Part shown: piece by piece, positions 34,276 to 43,545 of the stretch
How the letters are laid out: every line of letters begins with the position of its first letter
How positions within the stretch are numbered: position 1 is the stretch's first letter
From: Microvelia longipes
Lineage: Eukaryota > Arthropoda > Insecta > Hemiptera > Veliidae
Assembly (NCBI GenBank): GCA_018340805.1
Contig: JACMZG010001863.1
Location: 25,040,274 to 25,104,273 of the forward strand
DNA length: 64,000 bases
Reading direction: 5' to 3'
The notes under the pieces: model-generated
What the model saw: the letters and a program-made list of their open reading frames with translations, nothing else
What the model was told of the DNA's origin: nothing
Database searches by the model: none
Position numbers and translations under genes: made by a program

Positions 34276-34916
34276 TGTTTTGGGTTGCTGTATTCTTTTT
34301 TTAACATTTTTTGGTGACTTTATTTTCATTGTTTTACTAAAATTGGGTTTTAATAAAATCATAATGTCTGAACTAGAAAAATTTTTTTAGTTTTACTTAA
34401 ATACAATATTAATTAAAAGGGCGTCATCGTCTTTCTAACCCTACCTTCGTATCGTCATTCAGGTAAACAACGAAGTTGCTTGATCAACAATTATAATGTT
34501 GGCCATTATTATAGAAGAAATAAAGAAAATTTGCTCATTTTAAATTTATTTAACTTTTATTAATTCAAAAGTAAACCAACTAAACTAGTTAACGAACAAT
34601 TGGTTTCTTCTAGTAATAATTATTATATTAGTGTATAAAATAGTTTTGTTCTACAGTGCTGTATTTATACTTTGACTCTTAAGTTTTTATTTTATGAATT
34701 ACCAAGCAAAAAGATCAATTATGACAGTGACAATTTTTATATTAATTCTTGATTCTTGTTTTTATAACTCGGCAGACATTCGTTTTTTTTAAAAAAAATC
34801 AGAGTTGTCTTTAACCTAAAATTGAAGATTAAGTTGACAATAATGTTTATTTGACAAAAAATGTAAAAAAAATATTAAAAATTTATAACTTTTTAAACTC
34901 TTTTGCTCTTTAATTA
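34276..34916. other. AT-rich non-coding DNA
   Basis: No gene or repeat is recognised. Confidence 0.5.
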
Positions 34917-35162
34917 ACTTCGTCGGCTACGCCTTGGTATTATACTTCCTGGTTCCCTCGGCTGCACCCCAGGAAGATACCTTATAAACCTATCGGCGAC
35001 GCCTCGGTATAAAACTAAATAGTTTCCGTGGCTGCGCCTCAGGAAGATACCTTATAAACCACTCGGCGACGCCTTTGTTTAAAACTTAATAGTTTCCTCG
35101 GCTAGGCCTCAGGAAGCAACCTTTTAAACCTTTCAACCACGCCTTTGAAAACAAAAACCGGA
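34917..35162. repeat. 70-bp tandem array built from two half-units
   Basis: Copies start at 34924, 34994, 35064 and (partial) 35134, exactly 70 bp apart. Each contains CGGCGACGCCTCGGTATAAA and, about 35 bp later, TCGGCTGCGCCTCAGGAAG, so the unit looks like a dimer of a 35-bp ancestor. Composition is clearly more G+C-rich than the flanks. Copies diverge steadily toward the 3' end. Not recognised. Confidence 0.93.
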
Positions 35163-36925
35163 GCGTAATGATTTTTTTTCCTCCATTCTTATACGTAAAT
35201 AACCATTAAATTAAGCTACCAATGTGATATACTTAATAAAGGGTACATTTTTCGACTGTTTGCACTGCTACCGGATTGGCATGATTTGTTATTGTGTACA
35301 TACGTGAAGATTACTTTTACTAAAATTACGTCGGATTTTGGTTTAACATTAGATTGATACTATTACAAAACTTAATCTATTTCATTACTCTTAAGTTTAT
35401 TAACTTAGCTTTTCAATTATATTTTGTCTTAAAACAAAAAAAGTGGAAGTTAGTAAGATTAGCGGTTGTGTGCTGTACAAAATTTAAAATCATGAATTCT
35501 AGATATTACTTACGCTCAAAAAATTCTTTAAAAAGAGACGTATTTTTCCATAAAATGTTAACATATGGAAGATATAAAGTAAAGATTTAATCGTCAGTCG
35601 TATCTGTTATCGTTTTTCTTAACGCTTTGTGTATCGTACAAAAAGATGTTATAAGAAAACTTTAACCCTGTTTTGATCAACAACAATGACGCAGAGAATT
35701 GTATCGCTCAACTCAAGTTTTTTTTGGTAGAATGTGTTAGGAAGTGGGTTTTTATTTGAAACTCCTTACTGCCATTCTTAAGCTTCAAAAACTTTGCTAT
35801 TATATCATAAAAGAAAAGTAGACTGGAAGAAAATTCGAGAAAAATTGTTCTCATTATTACAATGATAGATGGAGAGATACGTTGTTCTTTTTTTAAGATA
35901 AATTAATTGTTAAGAGTTATATATTTTAACGTCGTTAAAATCTTTTAATTTCTAGAGTTATAAGTTAGAAGTAACTTTCTTGTTTTTCTTTTTTATATGG
36001 TTTTGACAACTCTATTTGCTGAACTTACTTGATTTGTCAAGTTTGTCAAATAAGTTTGATCATGATGTTTGATTCCTGTTAAAAGTTGTATAATGTTTAT
36101 ATAGAGTCTAAACAATCATACTTACTTAGTCAACTAGTTTGATGCAATATAAGTTAGCTTGTTAGTGAGATTCTTTAAAAACATTATTTGGTTACTTAGA
36201 CTCCAGTCCGAGATTTAGTTATAACTCCGTAGGAAGCTTAGTAAAGAAATTTTAAGCCGAACCTAACCTAAGAGTTTTTTTGCTTGAAATATTTTATGCA
36301 TAATTAAAGTAAAAACCTACATTTAGCTTGGATTTAAAATGAAAGTTTTACCACTGTTTTATGTTAAAAGTATTCCTGTGCTCCACTTAAGGTTAAAAAC
36401 TCATTTACCACTCTTGATTAATGATTGTGTAACGATTTAAGCTTTGCATTACAAGTGTTAATCTGAACCTACAAAGCTAATTTCACATCACCTGTGAAAA
36501 TAGAAATCTGATTTATCCTGAGGTTTTAAGCCATTCTCCTTTTCAATTTTAGTACAAATTACTCTGTATATTTTTTTGTGTTTTATCCAATTTTAATTTT
36601 ACTTTTTGAAAAAGTGGGATTATTAATTAAGTGGGATTAATTAAATTTTAATGTGACTGATTTATTCGTTAGGGATCTTGTTGTTCCCACAGATAAGTAT
36701 TACAGTGTTTCATCTTCATTAATGACAAATATGCGTGCGTTTTTTCTAGTCAGACCGAGTTAATTTCTGTTAACGTTTAATAGTTTTATTCTTTAGCCTT
36801 TTAGCGAATTTTCATAATGAAAATGACGCTTATGAGGTTGTTCGGATGACGGAAGTTAAGGGTGGGAGTGAGTGGAATCGGTTCCTATTGGCTTCCTGGT
36901 AACAAAAATATATGTCCGAAAAAAG
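35163..36925. other. AT-rich non-coding DNA
   Basis: No supported gene. The 78-codon frame at 35354-35590 has a YYLRSKNSLKR-type string that could be chance. Confidence 0.55.
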
Positions 36926-36928
36926 TTT

Positions 36929-37081
<153 letters not shown>

Positions 37082-37385
37082 TGTAAAGAGTTTCTACCCT
37101 TTCGTATGGCGAACGATAACTCTCGAAGGCGTTCTCAAATTGAAACGAAACTTTGCAAATCGCGAGATGTTGAGGAGGTTACGAGGCTATTGTTTATAAA
37201 AACATTATGACGTCATCAACCAAAGTTATGACGTCATGAAAAAAATTTTTTTGAAAACTTAAAATGGCTTTAAAACAAGGTATCTAGTATTTAGGTAGAC
37301 GGCTAGCTGAATCGATTAAGACCAATTTCAGCTCAATCGAACCATCACAAATGGCGCAATTGGTATACATATATATATAATCTTG
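37082..37385 (+). mobile_element. Interspersed repeat family B, copy 1
   Basis: The block begins after a TA array and reads TCGTATGGCGAACGATAACT, CTCGAAGGCGTTCTC, a GAAACTTTGCAAATCGCGAG segment, then two ATGACGTCAT palindromes at about 37207-37236. It ends with a GACCAATTTCAGCTCAATCG motif and GGCGCAATTGGTATACATAT. A shorter relative lies at 57530-57700. No coding capacity is seen. Class is unknown. Confidence 0.65.
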
Positions 37386-37460
37386 TATATATGTATACGT
37401 CTAGGTCAAAGACTCGTACGATATCTGTTGGGTTCAGTAGTGTTAGAGGGTGGGATATAG

Positions 37461-37467
37461 TATAAAA
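37461..37467 (+). promoter_or_regulatory. TATA-box-like string
   Basis: TATAAAA lies 33 bp before the first ATG of the small ORF at 37494, with a pyrimidine-rich CTCTACCTCTTGCTCC between. The spacing would suit RNA polymerase II initiation just before the ATG, but TA-rich strings are abundant here. Confidence 0.25.
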
Positions 37468-37493
37468 GAGAGACCTCTACCTCTTGCTCCATC

Positions 37494-37619
37494 ATGGTAA
37501 GCCTACTGTCCCAGAGAGACAGGGCAAAAATGGCTTCCACTGAACCACGCCGAGCTAAGCAGACCCGTAAGAGGAAGAACATCAAAGTAGTAGTCTTTAT
37601 ATGGTCGAAGTTATTCTAA
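37494..37619 (+). CDS. Hypothetical 41-residue basic peptide or exon fragment
   Basis: An ATG opens a 41-codon frame beginning MVSLLSQRDRAK, with a second in-frame ATG at 37530 followed by ASTEPRRAKQTRKRKN. The middle is strongly basic. The stop lies in the CAGCTCAATC repeat that begins near 37591, so the last third of the frame is repeat-derived. Composition of 37400-37590 is much closer to 50 percent G+C than the flanks, which is the main reason to note it. CAAAGTAGTA near 37583 could be a splice donor context. I do not recognise the peptide; it may be a displaced 5' exon or part of a mobile element. Confidence 0.25.
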   Translation: MVSLLSQRDRAKMASTEPRRAKQTRKRKNIKVVVFIWSKLF

Positions 37620-38025
37620 AACGAATGCGACCAGTTTCAGCTCAATCGGACAATCCTAAGTGACGCAAACGGTATTTTTATTTTAAAATAATCATGAATA
37701 TATTTTTTCAACCTTAAGATTTTACTCAAAAACAATTTGTTTACAAAAAAAAAATTGACATTTTTCTTTTAATTTTATAAACAATCATAAATGTAAGTAA
37801 GTGTTGAAGTTGTCTTTATATGGTTGAAGTCATTCTAAAACCATTGCGACCGGTTTCAGCTCAATCAGACAATCTTTAGTGACGGAAACGGTATTTTTAT
37901 TTAAAAACAAAAATCATGAATAATCTATTTTTGTTTATAATGTTTCTTAATTTTAATATTATAGCATACTATTAATAATAGAGTATTAATAAAATCTCAA
38001 TTAGTAAAATTAAGTTTGTGAGAAA

Positions 38026-38266
38026 GCCACTCAGGCCCGCGAAGCGGGCCTGTGTGAGAGGCTGTGAAAATTCGCTAGATACATGGCAAAATGCCATGTA
38101 ACAAGAACAATAATGAAAACACATAATACAAAACAACAACAATGTGGCCGCAAAGCGGCCACAGGGAGGCCCCCGGGCTGCGAAGCGGCCCGGTGGGCCG
38201 ACGCCGCGAAGCGGACGAGGCACGAAGCGCCGAGGCCGCGTAGCGGCTACGGGCCGAAGGCCCGTA
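38026..38266. repeat. Cluster of GC-rich 9-3-9 hairpin modules
   Basis: CAGGCCCGC-gaa-GCGGGCCTG (38032-38052), TACATGGCA-aaa-TGCCATGTA (38080-38100) and TGTGGCCGC-aaa-GCGGCCACA (38143-38163) each have 9-bp perfect arms and a 3-nt loop. CCGGGCTGC-gaa-GCGGCCCGG (38173-38193) has one G-T pair. TACGGGCC-gaa-GGCCCGTA (38248-38266) has 8-bp arms. Between the last two are three worn modules with gaa, gaa and gta loops (centres about 38209, 38225, 38241). The stretch 38140-38266 is extremely G+C-rich in an AT-rich genome. The frames across it on both strands are by-products of the repeats. Confidence 0.92.
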
Positions 38267-38340
38267 TTTTAAATGTTGTATAATGTTTGTGTTTTTCTAA
38301 TTTTAGTTGATTGTGATATGTATAGTTCTTAAGATTTATG

Positions 38341-38450
38341 TTTTAAAGCCTGAAGATGTCCACAGAGATTTATTAATAAGGACCTTAATAAATAGAAAAT
38401 AAACTGTATAATTGGTACGTTACTACGCTGTGGATTACTCATAACATCAA
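38341..38450 (+). mobile_element. PLE-type terminal segment next to the fold-back element
   Basis: AAAGCCTGAAGATGTCCACA, an AATAAATAGAAAATAAACTG stretch, then GCTGTGGATTACTCAT resemble the CTGATGA-GAAA-AATAAA-CTCAT layout at 18068-18190. The resemblance is loose. It directly precedes the fold-back element and may belong to the same insertion. Confidence 0.35.
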
Positions 38451-39119
38451 ACTACAAATTCCGTCTTTTCCATAAGAATATCTATATTTAAATAGCAGAG
38501 CCGGCTTTCGCCATCAACTGTGCCTAACATAGCAAAATGAAAAAAAAAACAAAATTAAAATCATAATAAAAAGTTAAAAGATTAAAAAATAAAGGTACAA
38601 GAAATGTTAAAATTTAAATACAAAAAAATAAAAATATAAAAAAAGATAGACAAAACCATTAAAAATTTTAAAAACAATAAAATATAAAAATATTAGTAAG
38701 GAGAGATGCCAGACGTACCGGAAAGGCGAGTCTTAATATGTTGTCCAAAATCTCCGTTAAGGGCTTGGAGCAGACTGATCTACTAACCTTGTCGATCAAT
38801 GGATAAAGAATAGCAGATCCCCCTCCCTCATTCTTTTTATTAAGAGAGTTATTAGGCTGTTCATGTTGGATACGTCTTATTTCTAGGTTTTCAAGGGAAT
38901 TAAGTTTACCTCCTTTTGGGGCGAAGTGCATCTTTTTGAATTAAAATTTTAACATTTCTTGTACCTTTATTTTTTAATCTTTTAACTTTTTATTATGATT
39001 TTACCTTTGTTTTTTTCATTTTGCTATGTTAGGCACAGTTGATGGCGAAAGCCAAAAGCCGGCTCTGCTATTTAAATATAGATATTCTTGTGGAAAAGAC
39101 GGAATTTGTAGTTTGATGA
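38444..39119. mobile_element. Fold-back element with 175-bp terminal inverted repeats
   Basis: The left arm (about 38444-38624) begins CATCAAACTACAAATTCCGT and contains GCAGAGCCGGCTTTCGCCAT, AACTGTGCCTAACATAGC and AAAGGTACAAGAAATGTTAA. The right arm (about 38937-39119) is its reverse complement and ends ACGGAATTTGTAGTTTGATG, with few differences plus a small insertion (AAAGCC). The 300-bp interior carries a minus-strand frame with PLE-like character. An 11-bp direct repeat, AAACTGTATAA, lies at 38401-38411 and 39119-39129. If that is the target duplication, the element includes 33 bp outside the left arm. Read in the ORF direction, the arm downstream of the ORF carries GTTGATGGCGAAAGCCGGC, a PLE-tail-like string. 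Confidence 0.88.
38668..38931 (-). pseudogene. Possible PLE-type C-terminal ORF in the fold-back element
   Basis: The 87-codon frame begins MHFAPKGGKLNSLENLEI and continues with PNNSLNKK. Retroelement proteins of the Penelope type often end with a KGxxLNxLExxEI...LLN-like stretch, so the start fits a C-terminal fragment. Residues after about 45 show no familiar motif. The frame has no catalytic part, so it cannot act alone. Chance resemblance is possible, but the placement inside an inverted-repeat element with PLE-tail-like arms supports the reading. Confidence 0.4.
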
Positions 39120-39129
39120 AACTGTATAA

Positions 39130-39910
39130 ATATTTTTTTTAAATCATGTTATTATATCTTATGTTTGTCATCTCTTAAACATTTTCTTAACTAACTCTAG
39201 CTTAACTATTTTGCTTCTAAAAATAAGCTACTTGGTATATACAACTTCAAATCCCTTTTGGTAACAGTATTTCCTAAGTACAATCCCTTAAGAAATATAA
39301 TGGTTTCTATTGGCTCGTAAGAATTGTAAGGCATTTGGGACGGCTTGTGAAAAGGTTAATTTGCATAGAAAACTAGGTTACAAGGGTCTTCAGGTAGCCG
39401 TGTCAGCTATTTCTAATGTCGGGTATCCTTTTTCAGAAAACTGAAGCGACTTCACTGATAATCCCCCTCTTAGCGTAATAAATGGTCATAGTGTTCTATA
39501 ACGATAACGTCATTTTTGCACTGAAGCAGAATTATTGCTTTTAAATCATTTTAATATAGTCTTTATGTTAAACTAAGTTATTTTTTTTTTTAAGTATTAC
39601 TTTATTGCTGTTGTTCATTTATAAATGTTTCTATAGAAAATATATAAAATTAAAGGAGGGGTAACATCCTTTTAAGTACAAATAGAATAGTGTTTCACTA
39701 AAATAAAATATATCAGCTCTTACTGCTTTAGATTGTTTCTAGTTTGCTCTTCGCCATTACAAAGTAAAGTTGTAAAAAAATAATTTAAAAAATTTTCGTT
39801 GTAAATTAAGTTTTAAATTAATAACGAGGTTGATTTCCAGGTTTGGACTACTTCATTATGTTTGTTACTGGATTCTTTCATTATAGAGTATTTAAAAAAA
39901 GGAGACACTT
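39130..39910. other. AT-rich non-coding DNA
   Basis: No gene is recognised. A slightly G+C-richer part at 39310-39470 holds no clear motif. Confidence 0.5.
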
Positions 39911-39913
39911 TTA

Positions 39914-39940
39914 ATTTAATCCCTCTTCCAGGGATTAAAT
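39914..39940. repeat. 11-bp perfect hairpin
   Basis: ATTTAATCCCT (39914-39924) pairs with AGGGATTAAAT (39930-39940) across 5 nt, about 25 bp before the SINE head. Confidence 0.85.
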
Positions 39941-39963
39941 CTTCTAGTTGTTAACATCAATAA

Positions 39964-40110
39964 TGGCCGTGGATGTGTAGGTTAGTGGTAGAACGCTCGC
40001 CTTACAACCTGGAGGTCGTAGGTTCACAACCAGCCGATGGAGGACCTTATATAAAATTATCCTTCCTATCTGCTACTACCTATCTCAATGAAATGAACCA
40101 TTATTAACAA
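39964..40110 (+). mobile_element. tRNA-derived SINE
   Basis: The head has a polymerase III A-box-like string (TAGGTTAGTGG, about 39983-39993), AACGCTCGCCTTACAACC where a tRNA anticodon arm would be, and a B-box-like GGTTCACAACC (40020-40030). The ends do not pair as an acceptor stem and there is no tRNA-like closure, so it is a SINE and not a tRNA gene. The body runs through GATGGAGGACCTTATATAAA and fades near 40110. Confidence 0.75.
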
Positions 40111-41058
40111 TTATGTATTTATTAAATTTATTTATTCATTAAATTTTTTATTAGCAATTTTTATTTGGTTTTACTTTTTAAGTATAAATTTTGTTTTAAT
40201 TTTGTTCAGTTATAATAGAATTTAGCATCTAAATTAATTAACTAACTATTGAACCATAAATAATTTACCATCAAATTAATTAACTATCAAAAACTTTTAT
40301 AATAAAAAGAATTTAAAAAGTTGCATAAGTTTGTTTTTTTAGCTTTAGTTAGTAATGCTTTTTCTTAATTATTAATATTTCTTTTATAAGAAAATTGTTT
40401 AAAAATAATTAGTTTTTCTTTGCATTATTTTAGTGTTATTTAAATTTCCTCGAACTTGAACTATTTTTTTATATAACCCACTTTATGAACTCGAAACTTT
40501 TGTTTGGAGTTGTTAAAGGACTGATTTTTTTTAATTAACTAATTATGCAATTAATATTTAACTTTTTTTAACTCGAAGACAGGGTAGTTTGTAATTTATG
40601 TCAAGTTCTCAGTGTCATCTTAGTCTTAGCTTTATAAGACTTGGCCGAGTTTCGGCCCTGTTCTAAATAACTGTGAAAACCCTGTAGAAAACTTTTTGAC
40701 GAGAAAATTACCATATTAATTACCTCGCGTCTTTCACCACAGGGTACTATTTTGATAATTAATTTCCCTTTTTTTGTATATTTTTTGGTTAACAAAGGAC
40801 TAAAGGAATATTTCAATTAACAAATCCTTTTATACAATTTCTTGGGAAATGATTTTATATATTTTTTTGTAATAATTAAGTGTAGTTATTATATTTTGTT
40901 TTATAAATACAGTAAAATAAAATTATATTAATAAAGTGTAGTAGCAATAATTCATTACCTACTTAGTAAAACGTATTATTACGAGTTTATTAGTCGATTA
41001 GTTGTCTGTAGTTATTTAGTTTTATGTTTTATTAATAAGAAAATATTTTCTTATATTT
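40111..41058. other. AT-rich non-coding DNA
   Basis: No gene is recognised. A series of AATTAACTA strings occurs at 40230-40290. Confidence 0.5.
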
Positions 41059-41059
41059 G

Positions 41060-41080
41060 GTGTCTTATAATATAAGACAC
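41060..41080. repeat. 10-bp palindrome with a 1-nt centre
   Basis: GTGTCTTATA, a central A, then TATAAGACAC. Confidence 0.85.
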
Positions 41081-41231
41081 TATTAAGTAGCTTTTTTTAA
41101 AAGTAGACACCATAAAAAAACAATTTTTATAAGTTTTTTGTTTTTATTTTTGTTACAGGTATGTGGTTATTACAAATTATTCATCATATTGTGAGTTATA
41201 TTTTTGTAATCATGTATAAAAATTGTTTTTT

Positions 41232-41575
41232 CATGTTGTCTACTCTGTTTAAGACGATGACATCATGTTGTCACATGATGTTATCATCTTAAACAGATTA
41301 GACAAAATTATGCAATCATCTTAAACAGAGTAGACATATTCTATGTAAGATGATTACTCCATGGTGTCTACTCTATTTAAGATGATTACATCATGTTGTG
41401 TAATCTGTTTAAGAGGATAACATCATGTTGTTTTTTTAAGATGATAACATCATGTGACAACATGATGCAATCGTCATAAACAGAGCAGACAAACTATATT
41501 TAAGATGATTACTTCATGGTGTCTACTCTGTTTAAGAGGATATCATCATTTTGTCTACTCTCTTTAAGATTATAA
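41232..41575. repeat. Array of one module in both orientations
   Basis: The module TGTCTACTCTGTTTAAGATG followed by ATGACATCATG occurs about ten times. Forward copies lie at about 41237, 41345 (partial), 41365, 41400, 41432 (partial), 41495 (partial), 41520 and 41552. Reverse copies end at about 41304, 41336 and 41491 (TAAACAGAGTAGACA-type ends). CATGTTGTCACATGATG and CATGTGACAACATGATG link neighbouring copies as hairpins. Spacing is irregular, 25-40 bp. Confidence 0.9.
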
Positions 41576-43465
41576 AGGTTTGTGTTCATTGTTAGTATTA
41601 GCAAATTTTGTACAACAAAAGAGCATTTGGTCAGATGTAGAGTCGTTTGTGTGCTACATTTTTTTTTGCAGAAAATTGTCTTTCAGTCAGGGTTATAGTC
41701 GTTTGTATGTGTTATCTTATGTTTTAAAAAGGTTAGATAGGTTAGATTTATATTATTGGGTCAGATTTACAAGTCTACTTGATAATTTTATCTATATTTC
41801 TTTTTGACCTATAACAAAAGATTTTTATTCTTTTGTCTTTAAAAGAATTTAAGTTAAGCTAATTTATGCTGTGAAATCCCATAAAAAGGCTATAAAATAC
41901 AAAGAATAGAGACTACTTCGAGACTATAAAGACTTTAATCAGCAGCACTTTGTCTCGATAGTATCAAAAAGCAATGAATTCTATTTTCCCTTTTAAGGGT
42001 TCTTAATATTCCTGTTAAAACTATTGGAAAAAAAAATCTTTAAAATAAAGCAAGTTTGGTTTTAGATTTAAAATCCTGTTTAAATTTTCCGAAGTTATGA
42101 AAATAAATTTTTATTCTTATAAATAAACAAGTGTAAATAATAATAATAATAAATAAAATGTCGTGTTATATAGGTATAAGACTAAAAAAAGGTTATCTTC
42201 TTTTCGAAATGCTCGTTATAGTATATTATAACCTCCTTCCATTCAATTGTAAAATAAAGTAAAAACTTATATTAACGTTACCGTTTTGTAATATTTTTTT
42301 GTTTAAAACTTAAAAAACTTCTTAAAATGGAAACCTCACTTTTTTTCTTTTAATTAAACTTCGCAATTTTTTATTGTTAGTCCCGCATTAATTGTACGAG
42401 CCTTTGGTTTTTAACCTGTAAAATGTTATTTTTTATTCAAATATTTATCTTATACGCTAACCTTTATTTTAATTTGTTTTAGACATAGGCTCTGAAACGA
42501 AAGAATTCTTTAAATTCCATTTATTACTAATAACAATTTCTATCTAGGTTGTTAAAAAAAAAATAATGTAAATATTTTTTTACCGAGTAAAAGAGCTATG
42601 AAACCAAAACACGGGTTTTTCATAACCTTATCCGGGTAAACAAAAAATGTAAAATCCAATTACAAGATGCAGGTATTTTGTTGTCTCCGTTTGTTAGCTA
42701 AGCATGAAAACTATTTTTAACGAGTTTCCCTCGGAAAAAAAGCTTACAGGATAGGCAGCTTGGCGGAAGTTAAACTTTGGCCAATGTTTAACTTGGCTGT
42801 TTCAGAGGTCTCAAATTATGAAAAATAGGTTTGGTTTATATAAAATAAAACCTAATAAGCGTCATTTTCTGATGATTAATGTTTCGGCGGTCACAATAGT
42901 ATTTAATTATAGTTTTTTGGTCGCTAAATCAGATAATAATGGTCCAGTGTCGATGTAACTACTGCAAATAAAAAATATCAAAAATTCCGTGGTAAATGAC
43001 CAGAAAACTTAAATAACTTTAATTGCTTATTATTTTTAATGCTTTTAATTATTTTAAACATTAAAGTTGGAGTAAGGTGTAAAATAAAGTCGGCCTGGAG
43101 TCAAAACAATATTAAGTTACGGAAAAACCAATCGAACTGTGTTAAATAACCTGACAATTTTATTTATATAAATACATTAAGCTGAAACCAGGCTTTATAG
43201 CAGAAGGAGAAAAAATCAAAATTAGCATACTTATCTTGACAATACATAAATTCCTTTCTATTTTAAAATTGGTTTATCGTCAAATAAACAATGGGTTCTA
43301 AGGTGTTAATGAGCTTGAGTTTTGCGGAATATTTTGCCTTGATCTAAGAAATTTGTCGAAAAATATAGTCGGACAACGAAACGTCTAAGGCATCTTATGT
43401 ACACAAAAGTACACCTACAAGTATACCCCTAAATAAAATATATAATAAATATACAAATATAATAA
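41576..43465. other. AT-rich non-coding DNA
   Basis: No supported gene. (AAT)n occurs at 42135-42155. A patch at 43090-43110 shares GGCCTGGAGTC with 63110-63120; I cannot show that the regions are otherwise related. Confidence 0.5.
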
Positions 43466-43467
43466 AC

Positions 43468-43479
43468 ACATTAATATAT

Positions 43480-43511
<32 letters not shown>

Positions 43512-43545
43512 ATATATTATATATTATATATATATATTATTATTT
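43468..43545. repeat. (TA)n microsatellite
   Basis: About 75 bp of interrupted TA. Confidence 0.93.

Larger units (their letters stand above)
37296..37930 (+). repeat. Three copies of a CAGCTCAATC motif block
   Basis: A block of about 60-110 bp recurs at about 37310-37370, 37591-37700 and 37811-37930. The last two share TGTCTTTATATGGTYGAAGT, CATTCTAAAACNANTGCGAC, TTTCAGCTCAATC, GACAATC, AGTGACG and AAACGGTATTTTTATTT, and are about 85 percent alike by eye. The first is more diverged and forms the 3' end of family B copy 1. This suggests family B units in tandem with an unrelated 200-bp insert between copies 1 and 2. Confidence 0.8.

Noticed and set aside
38083..38283. Frames of 66 and 83 codons across the GC-rich cluster
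   Set aside because: Both strands are open because of the hairpin modules; the translations are arginine/glycine/alanine-rich repeats.
38338..38450. Third hammerhead motif
   Set aside because: CTGAAGATG is close to CTGATGA, but no matching GAAA and hairpin are present at the right distance.
39964..40040. Functional tRNA gene
   Set aside because: A- and B-box-like strings are present but the acceptor and anticodon stems do not close; SINE head is the better reading.
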